Shown here: in pieces, positions 44,899-56,596 of the stretch
Layout: every line of letters begins with the position of its first letter
Numbering within the stretch: position 1 is the first letter of the stretch
NCBI GenBank assembly: GCA_037954665.1
Contig: JBBMOL010000082.1
Coordinates: 806,001-870,000 of the forward strand
Direction: 5' to 3'
Source: Laguncularia racemosa
Taxonomy: Eukaryota > Streptophyta > Magnoliopsida > Myrtales > Combretaceae
Length of the DNA stretch: 64,000 nucleotides
Translations under genes and position numbers: made by a program
The notes under the pieces: model-generated
Seen by the model: the letters and a program-made list of their open reading frames with translations, nothing else
Databases searched by the model: none
What the model was told of the DNA's origin: nothing

Positions 44899-46329
44899 CT
44901 ATAATACCCCTAAGGTTTTAGCTACTCCAAAATGTCCCATTAAACCTCCTCCAGGAGACTCCCTCACTAGTAATTCTCTTAAAGAACAAATTGGAATGCA
45001 TAGTTTACTCTCCCTAAACAAGAATCCTTCATGTTTATAAAATTTACCATGCCCACTCTTCTCACAATGCACATACTCCTCACAAAAATCTCGATCAGCA
45101 GCATATAATTCCTTAATGTGCTCAAAACCAAGCAATATAGAACTAAGAGTAGAGATAAGAGCATACCTTCTAGAAAGTGCATCAGCAACGACATTCTCTT
45201 TACCTTGCTTATAGTGGATGACATATGGAAATGTTTCGATGAACTCCACCCAACGAGCATGCCTTTTATTTAACTTATGTTGCCCCTTCAAGTACTTCAA
45301 GGATTCATGGTCAGTGTGGATCACGAACTCTTTTGGCCAAAGGTAGTGTTGCCAAGTCTCCAGTGCTCGAACCAAGGCATATAACTCCTTGTCATAAGTA
45401 GGGTAGTTCAAGGTTGCCCCACTTAGCTTCTCGCTAAAGAATGCAATTATTCTTCTCTCTTGCATGAGCACTGCTCCAATACCTAATCCTGAAGCATCAC
45501 ACTCAATTTCAAACGTTTTAGCAAAGTTAGGTAAAGCAAGTAATGGCGCTTGAGTCAGCTTATTTTTAAGCGTCTGAAAGGCCTTCTCTTGCTGCTCTCC
45601 CCATCTGAACCCCACGTTCTTCTTAATTACCTCAGTAAGTGGTGCTGCAATGGTGCTGAAATCCTTCACAAACCTCTTATAAAAGCTCGCTAGTCCATGG
45701 AAACTCCGCACATTACTTACATTAGTTGGACTAGGCCATTCTTGGATCGCATGAATCTTTTCTTCATTAACCTGTATTCCCTGTGCACTAACAACAAAAC
45801 CAAGAAACACAAGTTTATCTATGCAAAAAGTGCATTTCTTGAGGTTAGCATATAATTGCTCCTTTCGAAGCACTTCTAAAAAATCCCTCAAGTGAGATAT
45901 ATGGTCCTCCAAACTCTTGTTGTAAATGAGAATATCATCAAAATAGACAACCACAAATTTGCCAATAAAAATCCTCAAAACATGGTTCATAAGTCTCATA
46001 AAAGTACTAGGTGCGTTAGTTAAACCGAAAGGCATTACTAACCACTCATACAATCCATATTTCGTTTTGAATGCGGTTTTCCATTCATCACCTTCTTTCA
46101 TTCTAATTTGGTGATATCCACTTTTCAGATCAATTTTGGAAAAGACACTAGACCTATGTAACTCATCTAACATGTCATCTAAGCGAGGAATGGGATGACG
46201 GTACTTTACCGTGATGTTGTTGATGGCGCGGCAGTCAACACACATTCTCCATGTCTCATCCTTCTTAGGCACCAAAATCACAGGCATTGCACATGGACTC
46301 ATGCTTTCCCTCACGTACCCCTTCTCCAT
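44899..46329 (-). CDS. Element G reverse transcriptase-RNase H (open 476 codons)
   Basis: An uninterrupted frame. [37 protein letters not shown] and the catalytic [10 protein letters not shown] at residues about 105-115, then the connection [16 protein letters not shown]. RNase [36 protein letters not shown] and [10 protein letters not shown], ending with [10 protein letters not shown]. The last 90 residues enter the integrase zinc region ([11 protein letters not shown]). The start shown is the first Met after a stop; in the family this is internal to gag-pol, so it is not a true start. All catalytic acids are visible. Confidence 0.88.
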   Translation of the reverse strand: MEKGYVRESMSPCAMPVILVPKKDETWRMCVDCRAINNITVKYRHPIPRLDDMLDELHRSSVFSKIDLKSGYHQIRMKEGDEWKTAFKTKYGLYEWLVMPFGLTNAPSTFMRLMNHVLRIFIGKFVVVYFDDILIYNKSLEDHISHLRDFLEVLRKEQLYANLKKCTFCIDKLVFLGFVVSAQGIQVNEEKIHAIQEWPSPTNVSNVRSFHGLASFYKRFVKDFSTIAAPLTEVIKKNVGFRWGEQQEKAFQTLKNKLTQAPLLALPNFAKTFEIECDASGLGIGAVLMQERRIIAFFSEKLSGATLNYPTYDKELYALVRALETWQHYLWPKEFVIHTDHESLKYLKGQHKLNKRHARWVEFIETFPYVIHYKQGKENVVADALSRRYALISTLSSILLGFEHIKELYAADRDFCEEYVHCEKSGHGKFYKHEGFLFRESKLCIPICSLRELLVRESPGGGLMGHFGVAKTLGVL

Positions 46330-46939
46330 TAATTCATTGACCTGCCTTTGGAGTTCCTTTGTCTCCTCCAGATTGCTCCTCTAAGCTGGCTTGTTTAGAA
46401 TCGATGCTCCGGGTACTAGGTCAATCTGGTGCTCAATACCACAAATAGGTGGTAATCCCTTTGGAATCTCCTCAGGGAAGACATCTTCAAAGTCCTGCAC
46501 AATAGACACAACCACACTAGGTAAAGAGTTAGATAGTTCATTAGTATTCAGACATGTTGACATCTTCAAAGTCCTGCACAATAGACACAACCACACTAGG
46601 CAAAGAGTTAGATAGTTCATTAGTATTCAGACATATTTCCTTAAAAACCAGCAACAACATAGGTTGCTTCATCACTAACGCTCTCCTCACTACACTCGCT
46701 CTTACCACACAACTTTCCTTTTGCAAGGCTGCACTCTCCTTTTCACTCACCACCAAAGTTGATCCCCCTTCAACTTGGTCTCTCACACTCTTTCCAGCCT
46801 TCCTCTCTTTTTCCTTTTGATATTGACTTTTGTGTTCCTTTTCTTTCTCCTTGTCTTTTTCTCTCTCATTCTCCCTCTGTTTTTCACTCACCTTATGTTT
46901 TGCAAAAGACTGTTCTAGCTGCAATTGATCCTCATACAC
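46330..46939 (-). pseudogene. Element G charged linker with 79-bp tandem duplication
   Basis: The Lys/Glu/Arg-rich linker (EKQRENEREKDKEKEKEHK) runs between protease and RT. The segment 46480-46558 is repeated at 46559-46637 with one or two changes. The 79-bp unit is not a multiple of three, so it shifts the frame just before RT entry (IVQDFEDV is duplicated). Confidence 0.8.
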
Positions 46940-47443
46940 CTGCTTAGGTGTTAGAGGTTTAAGATTAAAGCTTTTCCCCTAGTGAACAAGCGTATACTTG
47001 TTAGAAAAGCCATCATGAACAACCTTCCTATCAAATTGCCATGGCCTCCCCAACAACATATGGCATGCTTACATTGGCACTACATTGCATAATATCTCAT
47101 CCTCATACCTACCAATGCGAAAAGCAATCAAGGCTTGCTTACTCACCTTAGTCTCGCCACTATCATTCAACCACTGCAATTTATATAGACTAGGGTGTTT
47201 AGTAGTCTTGAGTCCTAGCCTCTCAACAATAAAATTACTCACCACATTAGTGCAACTTCCTCCATCAATGATCAAACTGCAAATGTGATCACCTAGATAA
47301 CATCTAGTATGAAAGATATTCTCTCTTTGCACCTCCTCTTCTTCCTTCACCTGCACATTCAAAGCTCTCTTCACTACTGCCACTAACCTCCCTATTACAG
47401 GCTCCTCATCATCACTAGCATCCTCTAATGGAGGCATATCATC
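46940..47443 (-). pseudogene. Element G protease
   Basis: It has IIDGGSCTNVVSNFIVERLG with the catalytic Asp intact, QWLNDSGETKVSKQALIAF, and after a stop (about 47070, CAG to TAG type) HMLLGRPWQFDRKVVHDGF. A second stop lies near 46980. The active site contrasts with D, where the Asp is Asn. Confidence 0.82.
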
Positions 47444-48580
47444 TTACTCAATATCCCCCTCAGTCTCATACTCACCATCATCACGCAAAATCATAACATG
47501 CCTATTCAGACATTTACTAGCAATATGGCCTCTACCTTGGCATTTAAAACATCTAATGTCATGATTTCTAGAAGTAGAAGAATCAGGGTTACCATGGTTA
47601 CTAGGAGTATAACCCGCTTGCCTCTGCTCTCCTTTCGGTTTAGTGGGTAAAGGCTTTTCTTCCTTCTTCCATCGGTTAGTCTTCCAGGTGGATGAACCAG
47701 TACCCTGTTGAAACCATGCATTACTACTATCTTTTCTCTTGTGCTGGTTCTCAACCTTTAAAGCCATATGAACCATATCTTCCAATTCTACATAATGTTG
47801 CAATTCAACGACATTTTGAATTTCTCTATTCAATCCAGCAAGAAACCTAGCCATGGTAGCCTCTCTATCCTCCTCTACATTCGCCTTGATCATCGTTACT
47901 TCCATCTCCTTGAAATACTCATCCACACTTCGGCTTCCCTGCTTAAGAGTTTACAATTTGTTTTGCAATTCACGATAGTAATACGCAAGCACAAACCGCT
48001 TCTTCATCACTCTCTTCATCTCTTCCTACGACTCAATAGGTGGTTCGCCATTCCTTCTTCGATTCAACATTAGTTGATCCCACCACACTATAGCATAATC
48101 CGAAAATTCAATGGCAGCAAGTTTCACTTTCTTTCTCTCGCTATAGTTATGACAATCAAATACCATCTCCACCTTCTTCTCCCACTCTAAGTACACCTCG
48201 GGATCATTCTTCCCTTGGAAAGGAGGAATCTTTATCTTTATACTACTCAATTGATTATCCTCTCTATTCCTATCTCCTCTATCTTCCTAATCCCTAGTTC
48301 CTCTATTCTGACCACTATAACCTCTATAACTCCCGACAGAAGGTTCATCAAATTCATCATTCGACATTTCATCTCCACCCCTCGGTACTCTCCTAGAACA
48401 ACTCTCCCTCTTGCGACCTTGGAAGACGTTTTTAGATTGCTCTAGTCTTTGCTCTACCGTCTCATGAATTTGTTCCATTCCCTCCTGAAACATCCTTTTC
48501 ATCTCACCCCTCAATGCCTTAATCACTAACCAAGCATCAAACCTTCCCCTCTCACTTTCAGGAGAATGTTGCCTCGACAT
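47444..48580 (-). pseudogene. Element G gag
   Basis: ATG at 48580 (MSRQHSPE), the same start as in D. Arg-rich N-terminus; core with IKIPPFQGKNDPEVYLEWEKKVE and WWDQLMLNRRRNGEPP; then KQGSRSVDEYFKEMEVTMI; C-terminal zinc knuckle CFKCQGRGHIASKC near 47560-47520. Stops near 48287, 48025, 47953 and 47444. Gag binds and packages the RNA. Confidence 0.82.
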
Positions 48581-48984
48581 AGTTCCTGCAGAAAAGATTA
48601 GTACTAACACAAATATATATATGATTAAACCTCACGATACACTCCCTTACGTGTTTTGCTCAAATGATGATATCACACAATCACTCGTGTATTCTCACAA
48701 ACAATGATGATATCAACTCGCCAATTCCTCTTCTCAATTCTCTTGGAACTAACCTAAACTACACCAATTCCCTTCCATAGAATTCAAAACAACTCTAGGG
48801 CTCGTAAATTTCCTCTTTTTCTTTCTGATTTTTTTTTTTTTTGTAACAAAATTGAATAGAAGGCACTACACTTTCAATAGACAATTAACACTATGAAATT
48901 GAATACGCACAATTGATATGAATGATTGGAGTTAGGGTTTTGATGTTACCTTCCTCAAATCAAACTAATGTTTAACAAACCTAT
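48581..48984 (-). other. Element G leader
   Basis: 400 bp between primer site and gag start, with no coding signature. It corresponds to 19278-19687 of D, including an A-run (reverse of the T-run at 48828-48842). Confidence 0.6.
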
Positions 48985-48996
48985 GCTCTGATACCA
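48985..48996 (-). other. Element G primer binding site
   Basis: The minus strand reads TGGTATCAGAGC, the exact initiator-Met complement core. It lies three bases from the LTR end at 49000. Confidence 0.8.
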
Positions 48997-48999
48997 AAC

Positions 49000-49923
49000 T
49001 GATGCGAGATCGATTGGCTCTGATACCAAACTGATGCGAATTGATTGGCTCTGATACCAAACTGATGCAAGATTTGTTTGATCGGATTCCTAACTGATAC
49101 GAACCATGCCAACGTGTGACGAAACCCAATACCAATAAGTTCGGAATTCGTTACCTAAGATACCAAACACCTTCAAGTGGAAACCACGACCCGTTGTCTA
49201 TAAGCGAGATAAGAACCTTGGTATAATATGAAGACACCACAATCGGGATGAAAGAACGATTGATAAGTCGGGATGAATGCCACGGAAATAAAATCCGATA
49301 AGTTCTAGGTTAGTTCTTTAAAGAACTAAGAGCGAAATTCTCTCAAAATGTTTTTTCTCAAACTTCAATGTTTTATGTTCTATATTCTAACCCTAAGAGC
49401 TTTATATTAGGGTTTACAATTCATAACAATAAAGCCCAAAATGACATAACTTAGATAAGTTGTGTAAAAATCAACAAAACAAACATGTAGGCCGGCGACC
49501 TTAGAGTCGGCCTTGAGCCGGTGTTGAATATACACACCCAGCGTTGGAAATGTACTTCTAGCCGTGTATCTTTCTGTGGATTTTCTTGACTCCATACACG
49601 GCCGTGCCTTTTAGCAGTGTATATGACCGTGTATGATTCTGTGTAACCTTGAGACTCCTACACGGCCATGCCTTGTAAAGACACGCCCTCTTCATCCCAT
49701 ATCCGTTATGACTTGTACAAGAGCAAGGGCATTCCCATGGTTGCTCCAATCCTTTCCAACTTCATGATTGCTCCAATCCTTTCCGACTTCATGGACATCC
49801 TTTATCAACCCGTTAAGTGCTTCCTTGAATCGTTTTGCTCGAGTTCTTGTGATGGGTCCAGGTGGCACTTCAAGAGGATCCACATTCCATCTTCCGGCTT
49901 AGCTCCCATCATGGTTCTCATCA
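49000..49923 (-). repeat. Element G 5' LTR
   Basis: 924 bp. Its U5 end includes two extra primer-site-like units (49000-49062). CACGGCCGTG palindromes lie at 49550-49680. GGAAG follows at 49924-49928. Confidence 0.9.
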
Positions 49924-49928
49924 GGAAG

Positions 49929-50940
49929 TACGGGAGTGAATGTACATAGAGGAAAGTGCATATGTGTGTGTGGGAATGAAGATGTATGTATGCGTATGTG
50001 TATAGGGATGTGTGTGATGCATGTGGGAAAGTGTGTATGTATGTGAATGGTGGAGTATGGTGTGTGTGATGCTGGGTGTGAGGTATATGGAGATATGTAT
50101 AAACGTAGGTGATAGTGCAAGGTGTGTGTACGGATATGTGTAAGTGTAAGTGATGGTACGTAGTGTGTGCAAGGGTGTGCGCATGTATAAGAGATAGTGT
50201 GTGATGTATGTGAGGGTGTGTGTATGTGTAAGAAGGAGGAACCATGAGTGTGTAATGCTTGTGAGTGTGTGTACATGTGTATGAGGTGATGTAGTGTGCG
50301 GGATGTGTGTGTGTTAATGAGGTGCATGTATGTGTAGGTGTGGTTGATGGTGTACAGTGTGTAAGGATGTGTGTATGTGTTGGAGATGCTGTGTTATGTG
50401 TATAAGGGTGTGGTGTATACAGATTGTGTGTTGGTGATGATATGTGATGTGTGCGAGAGGGTATGTAGGTGTATTAAAGGTGTGGGATGTGTGGAGTATT
50501 GTGTATGTATATATGTATGGAAGGCATAGGGTGCGTGGTACTAGGGTGTATATGGATGGTGTGTGTGGAATATGTGGCATGTATATATGTATAAGAAAGG
50601 AGTGGCATGTTTAGCCATGTATTTATGTATGTGGAATAGTGTATGGTGTATGGACATATGTGGAAGTTGAGGATGATGTATGTGGGATATATATGTATGA
50701 ATATGAGACGATGTGTGGAGTATGAATATATATGCATGGGTATGGAAGGCAAATGTGGTATGTGGAAAGTATGTGGGCGTATATTGGTGGTGTAAGATAT
50801 ATATGGAGTATGTGAGTAAGTGTATGAGATGACGTATGGTGTGGGTATACAAGTATGGACATGGGAAGTGTGTAATATGTGTAGAGTAAATGGATAAGAA
50901 TATGTGTATGTTGGTGTACATGTGGTGTGTGGAAAAGGTT
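49929..50940 (+). repeat. TG-rich minisatellite, right part
   Basis: 1 kb of degenerate GTGTATGTGTG / GGTGTGTGATG / GGTGTGTGTACG motifs with no fixed unit. It continues the array at 42480-42892. It produces long but meaningless open frames on the minus strand rich in His, Thr, Tyr and Ile. Confidence 0.8.
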
Positions 50941-51691
50941 AGTGTAAGTATGATGGAAGCGTGAATGAGGAAGAAAACCAGTAGAAAGTATGAGGAACTC
51001 TTAGGTGGAAACATCAACAAAGAAGAGAAGAAAGAAGATGATACAAACCTTTAAGGACTACTAAATCCTACAGGTTATCCTACAAGTAGTTCGTTGGAAG
51101 ATATTAAAGACAATTGGATAAATGAAAGGTTTAAAGATGCTTCATGGACAAGAGAAGCGTCTATGATGGTGTAACCGATGAAGGGAATGATTTAAGAAAT
51201 ATTTAAGATGATAGTTTGGGAGATAGTTGGAATGAGATGGATTTCACAATGGAATGTTCAATGGATGTCGAAGAAGATCATTCTTAGCCAAATACCTTAA
51301 TTCAAGATCTTCAATTGTCCTTTCCAAGGATAACTTGCATAGATAGAAGAAAGAATTCCAAATTTGGTAAGTCGAAGACATTCCATTGCTCGACTTCTAC
51401 ATAAGGAAAGCAAATAGTCAATCACAACAACTTGAGGTGTTAGAAGCATAGATTCGAAGGAAGTTCAACATTGAAATCTTGTTTTCCTAAAGTTCCATAA
51501 GGAGGAAACTTCATGCCTTGTCATCAATCACAAGATGAGTAGAGTATACATCTCGGGTGCTAGTAGAGTACCAAAGTCAGGTGGAGATGCGGCTTTACGA
51601 TTAAGTTGAGGTAGCATCGTAGAAGGATACTGACTTTAAGAGGAAAGCAAAGGAGTTACTTGCTGGAATCGCTCGACTCCGGCTAGGACTA
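50941..51691 (+). other. Unassigned part of E
   Basis: Purine-rich sequence (GAAGAGAAGAAAGAAG near 51020) without tandem repeats. A stretch near 51540-51680 vaguely resembles retrotransposon coding or leader DNA. I see no supportable gene. Confidence 0.3.
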
Positions 51692-52971
51692 TGACAACCC
51701 TAAATAAGTGAGTGGGAAACTTAATGATATGCTACTATGTTGTGTTGTATGTGGAATGTTATGTATGTGAAATTGTTGTTTGTAGTATTTGCTATTTAAT
51801 GTGATTGTTGTTGAGTTATGTGGTGGGAATTAATGAGTCAGGAAATAAGTCATGAGGAATATAGGGGAATGAATGGTCCGAAAGTTTAGATGTCATTACC
51901 TTAATAATAGCTCCTAGCGCCATATTGCTAGTGCTATAACTATAAGCCTAACCCATGTTTTACAAATTGTTTTCTTTTGAATCAACCAAAATATAGAAAC
52001 TTAGCTTTTCCTTCTATAGCTACCGAATAGGTATGCTTAGTTAGAATAGGGTGTATAGGCATCAGTATGTATACATGTTAGAGTTGGTTCCTAAATGTAT
52101 ATACATATACTCAACAAACTTATTTTCCTATTTTAATTACGAAACACACCCATGAACATAACCATACCAAATCATGAGTGCAACCTTAATTTTTACAAAT
52201 CAATGACCATATTTTCTTACCCTCTTAAGTACGCAAGGGGAAATGTCTAATAAATTGTCTTTAATTGAGGAAAGGTCCCAAACATAAATATGTATGGATA
52301 TGTATATATGTATATATTATGCACAGGTGTCTTGAAGACATTAAAAGGAAAACGCAAGATGACCTTCCTAGCTCTTGAAAGTGTGAAACTGATAGAGCAC
52401 TTGAGAAGTGCGATGACAAAAAGGTGTCAGAAATGATTGAAAGCCAACCCAAATGGTTCGGCATTCGAGAAAAGGGCATAGAGGTGCCAAATCTGATGAT
52501 CGTAAGTCGACTCGAGTGGTTTCACATTTAAAAGAAATGGCATGATGTGCTTACCCCCTCATAGACTTTATGCCGGTGTCGACAGTGAAAGCGTGGGATG
52601 GGCTAAGATGTAAAGTATTGAGAGTTTTAGAAGACCAAAACAATGAAGTAAGAATTGTTAATGATAGATTTACTTAGATGAATGTTAGGACCCCAATGTA
52701 AATAGAAATGTTTAAATTGAGAAACCTAGGATTTATCTTACTCTACTGATTGGTAGGGGATACCGATTCTCTGCGATCATGGTCGACCGTGGGATTTGGG
52801 TTCTATAGTGATATTTTATTATCTAATCATATGTATTATAACTTGTTGTAGATGTAATTATTTACTTAGAGTCTTACGATCTCTGACTCGTAAGACGATT
52901 ATCATGTAATGGGTGCACATGTGCCATGATAATTTGGTAAAGTCTTCTAAGCCCCCTTTTAGGGCGTGACA
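51692..52971 (+). repeat. Probable LTR or LTR 3' part of E
   Basis: It begins TGACAACCCTAAATAAG and ends TTTTAGGGCGTGACA, with TG and CA termini. The last 170 bp resemble 36650-36825. No partner copy is in the window. Confidence 0.45.
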
Positions 52972-54506
52972 CTGCCCCGATTGTTCAACTAATGCAAGTC
53001 ATAAGGGCTAGGATGTAGGCTAGTAGATAAATGTAATTTGTCTATTAGTTCAGTAGATATAAAATTCGTGCAACTACCACTATCAATGATGAGTACATAA
53101 AGGTTACCTCCGATCCTGCAAGAGGTGTAGAATATGTTCTCTCTCTATATGTCTTTAGCTTTAAGAGATATGGCTAGAGTCCCACATAACACATTAATAG
53201 GTAGATATTGTTCACTTGTACACTCCTCATGTGTTTCTGCAATCTGGTCATCATAATACTCCTGCAATGCTACAAACAAGTCTGTAGGTTCAGCCTATTC
53301 CTCCTCAACTATAGCATTTTCCCCAGCACCCTCCATAACAGTCATCATCCTCTTATTTGGACATTGTGCTGCCATATGCCTAAATCCCAAGCATTTAAAG
53401 CATTTGATTTGGCGTGCTTTTCCACTAGTAGATCCGAGAACAATCTGCCTCACATCTGGTGCCATTACCTCTTTACCCTTCCTAGAGGGTATATTTTCTA
53501 CGGCAGTGCTAGGGGTAGTTTTGTCCACTACTTTCACCATCTCACCTACCGCCTTTGTCGCTTCTAATCGACCGTCACCTGCTGTGGATCTGGTAATAGT
53601 ATTAGGCCTATTGCTCGGAGCCCTGAACAAGTTGGACCTCCTTTGCCTCTCCACTTTCAAGGCCAACTGAATAGCCTCATCAAGTGTGCTATAGCGCTGC
53701 AGCTCAACAACACACACTATCTCATATTTCAGCCTTGAGACAAAGCATGCTAGGGTTTGTTTTGAAGGTTCGATTGACCCACATCTAATCATGAGGGTTT
53801 CAAATTCCTGCACATAATCATTCATTGTCTTGCCTCCCTGCTTCAAAGTCTGCACTCACATAAACAGTTCCTGTTTGTAGTGCTCAGGAATAAATCTTTT
53901 TCTCAACACCCTTTTCATATCTCTCCATGTCTGAATCTTAACCTCCACATCCCTACGCTTGTTGATAATCAAATTCTTCCACCATAGTGTAACGTATTCT
54001 GTAAACTTAACAACAGCAAATTGGACTTTGGTATTATCGTCAATCTCATAACATTTAAAGAGACCCTCAACCTTGTCCTTCCAATATAAATAATCATCAG
54101 CTAATCCCTTACCATCATAAGAAGGCATCAGAAGCTTTACATATTCCAATCTTCGAGGTGGCCTAAAATCCCTATTCTGATATGGATTAGCCCTAAAGTT
54201 GTCATCCATTTCTTCCCTATAAGGATGACAATCCCCACCCATTCTTCTATTCAAATTTCCATCTCCCACTACTCTGTCTCTCTAAAGGTTCTGTGGAACT
54301 ACCCAAGGTGGTGCTTGAAGGTTCACCACTGGTGGTTGCGGTAATGTCATCGTATCAATCCTAGTTGCCAAAGTAACAACTATGGTAGTAAGATCCTAGA
54401 GCTATTCTTCTAAAGTCCTCCTACCTGCAGCATTATGACCCTGACCTCCACCAACTTGGCTATTGGCCTCATTGCCAATTCCCCCATTCACACTTTTGTT
54501 GGACAT
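52972..54506 (-). pseudogene. Element F gag and protease N-terminal part
   Basis: ATG at 54506 (MSNKSVNGGIG). Gag core at 54170-53880 (PSYDGKGLADDYLYWKDKVEGLF, WWKNLIINKRRD) and 53855-53600 (QTLKQGGKTMNDYVQEFE). Zinc knuckle CFKCLGFRHMAAQC near 53400-53360. The protease starts after a CAG-type TAG at 53295 with ENIFYTSCRIGGNLYVLIIDSGSCTNFIS (catalytic Asp present), and is cut by E after WLNNRGS. Other stops lie near 54405, 54282 and 53856. The missing half is 41072-40717. Confidence 0.8.
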
Positions 54507-55575
54507 GTTGTGATTTAAGAAGTAATCCCACAAATTACAACACACTCCTTCAACAACACCGACCTATACGTTTAATAACCACAATAATGCAATAGCTTAC
54601 GTTTCAAAAAGAATTATAGGCACAAGGAAATAATTTAGTACTTTAAGTAAAGTTTAACAAATGAAGTACACACACAACTACTTTCAAGTAGTTAGAATTA
54701 AATTAAACTACAAGTGCTTAAGTAACTAGTCAATTACTTTCACACTTTAATGACTTGTTTAAATTCAAATTCTACTACTCAAACCTTCCATTTTTAGCCA
54801 TGACACACACTCACACTTTAGCTTCAACATGCAGCACCTTACTCCACACAATTCCACAAATTCACAAATGGCAATTCCCTCACTTAACACACAAACACAA
54901 TGCCAACAATTCAATACTCCTTTTTACACCACAAAATATTGTATTTCCAATTCCACAATAAAAAATAATCTACACCAAAATTCACATAACCCTACACACA
55001 CTCTACGGTTCACACTTCTAAACATACAAGTTTCACCACTACAAACACTAAAGCAAACCACAACTTATACACCAAAACAACAACAATTCAAATTTGAAAA
55101 TCAAACCACTTCACTAATCGCAACCCTTCCTCAATTGGTAAGAAGTAATTTTCAAATTCAAAAAACCATTCATTAACTTCTTCAACTTAATGTTTGTTTT
55201 GAAAATCAAATAATTTCCAAATCTTCCACACAACTCAAATATGGAAATGCTCAATTACACCCTCTGTTTTTCCAAAAACAAACATGTAAGGATCACAATT
55301 CTTCTTCCTACACAATTTCACTTCTGAATTTATATTCAAAATACACTAACTCTCCTCTTCCTTCACGGTGAAGTCCACAACATAGAAGCTTCAATAAGTA
55401 CTCAAAACTCACTCCAACAAGAAACAAGTTCAACTTCCACTCAACACAAATCACGCCACTCCATGTAATTACAACAACAATTTCAATTTACTCCCAATTT
55501 CGGAATTGAAGATGTAAGAACATAAACCCTAAATTTCCGAAATTCAAAATCAAATAACCCTTCTCACAACCTCAA
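54507..55575 (-). other. Element F long non-coding leader
   Basis: 1.1 kb, homologous to 2196-3341 of N1. Short open frames on the + strand are chance. The length and conservation suggest cis signals for packaging or translation. Confidence 0.6.
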
Positions 55576-55587
55576 GCTTTGATACCA
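55576..55587 (-). other. Element F primer binding site
   Basis: The minus strand reads TGGTATCAAAGC, one change from the initiator-Met complement, five bases from the LTR. Confidence 0.75.
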
Positions 55588-55592
55588 AAAGA

Positions 55593-56591
55593 TGATGTGC
55601 TTAAATGGGAATTAAGCACAAGCAAAACAATCCAAATAACAACCTTAAAAGACAAGACCAATTCGGTTCACTTTTAGAGCAAAATTGGACCGTAAACCCT
55701 AAATGCAATCTTTGATCCGAATGATGTATTTCATAAAATGATTAACACGATGAAGTATTCCTCAATGAAGATCACAAATTATACTTGAAAAAGCTACGTG
55801 ATTACTAATAAAAAACAATAAGAACCACTTCCGTGATCTACCTTCCGAATGGATTGATTTCACTGTTCAAGAATTGTGCACAATGGATGAATCGAAAAAC
55901 AAGTATGATAGTAACTCAAATGAAGCACAATATTTCGAATAATACTAATTCTAGTTTAACCAAGAAATGTTTCAATCTAACCCTAGATATGACACACTAG
56001 AGGAGAATAGAAAACACAATAAATAGAAATTGATATAACTCACAATATCAAGTTATTGCACTCGCTACAATTTCAACTCTTAGGATTGAAATTGATAAGA
56101 GGGGATTGAACTAGAATGAACCCTAAGCTCTCTCATGTAAAATTGATGTGTTTAATTTGAAAAAAATTCCCCTAAAACCTTACTTTAAGCAAGTATTTAT
56201 ACTTGCTCCCTTTAGGGTTAGAAAGTGCGCAAAATTACAACTATGCCACTTTTAAGGTGGCCGGTCCTAAATGAAAATGTCCCAAAAGAATTTACAACAT
56301 AAAATGGTCCAAAAAAAAAATTACAAAGTACAAAAATATATAATTCTTCAAGTGCCAATGCTTCGAAGTGAAATCGATCGTAGCGGCCTTTGGATGCAAA
56401 TCTAATGATGTCCCATGGCCATCAACTAATGTAAGACATTTTGGCATCCTATGGAGAAATAATATTGTACCTATAAGATTATTATTCAAATATTTATTAG
56501 ATAAAGAGAAGTAAAGTGAAATATGAGCAATTTGGATCATCATCCAAATCGAGTTTTGAGAACATCTATGGTGCTGGAAAATTTCCCATCA
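55593..56591 (-). repeat. Element F 5' LTR
   Basis: 999 bp, + strand TGATGTGCTTAAATGGG to TTTCCCATCA, followed by GTCAC. Confidence 0.92.
56188..56207 (-). promoter_or_regulatory. Perfect palindromic TATA box in F 5' LTR
   Basis: AGCAAGTATTTATACTTGCT on the + strand; on the transcribed orientation it contains TATAAATA centred in 9-bp arms. Confidence 0.65.
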
Positions 56592-56596
56592 GTCAC

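Larger units (their letters stand above)
42898..49923 (-). mobile_element. Element G: best-preserved chromovirus-type Ty3/gypsy element
   Basis: LTRs at 49000-49923 (5') and 42898-43885 (3'), with GGAAG at 42893-42897 and 49924-49928. Gag, protease, RT, RNase H and integrase are collinear with D. RT-RNase H is one open frame of 476 codons. Lesions are a 79-bp tandem duplication upstream of RT and about ten stops. The LTR ends carry tandem copies of the primer-site unit. It is probably the most recent insertion in its nest, because it is innermost. Confidence 0.92.
41073..52971 (+). mobile_element. Element E: LTR-like, TG-rich insertion in F, interrupted by G
   Basis: E splits the protease frame of F; excluding G it is about 4.9 kb. 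The left end (TGTGAAGTTCGAAAAATTTC from 41079) and right end (TTTTAGGGCGTGACA at 52971) look like the two ends of Tekay/Del-type LTRs. I could not find an internal coding region, nor a second copy of either end, nor a 5-bp duplication (flanks are CATGCATA and CTGCC). It may be a very long solo LTR or a composite. Orientation is inferred from the ends. Confidence 0.5.
39679..56591 (-). mobile_element. Element F: gag-protease LTR element inserted in H, carrying E and G
   Basis: 5' LTR 55593-56591 and 3' LTR 39679-40716, with GTCAC at 39674-39678 and 56592-56596. Without E it is about 5.0 kb: primer site, 1.1 kb leader, gag with zinc knuckle, protease, short tail and polypurine tract. RT, RNase H and integrase are absent. 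It shares its LTR superfamily, leader and protease tail with N1. Confidence 0.88.

Noticed and set aside
49805..51020. Long minus-strand open frames over the TG-rich region
   Set aside because: The products are low-complexity His/Thr/Tyr/Ile strings in several overlapping frames. They arise from a TG/CA-rich array and carry no domain.
41073..52971. E as a Helitron
   Set aside because: The lack of a target duplication fits, but the right end ends GTGACA and not CTRR with a hairpin, and no TC start or A/T target is evident.
54755..55176. Plus-strand open frames over the F leader
   Set aside because: They are antisense to the element, of biased composition (His/Thr/Asn/Gln), and not matched in N1.
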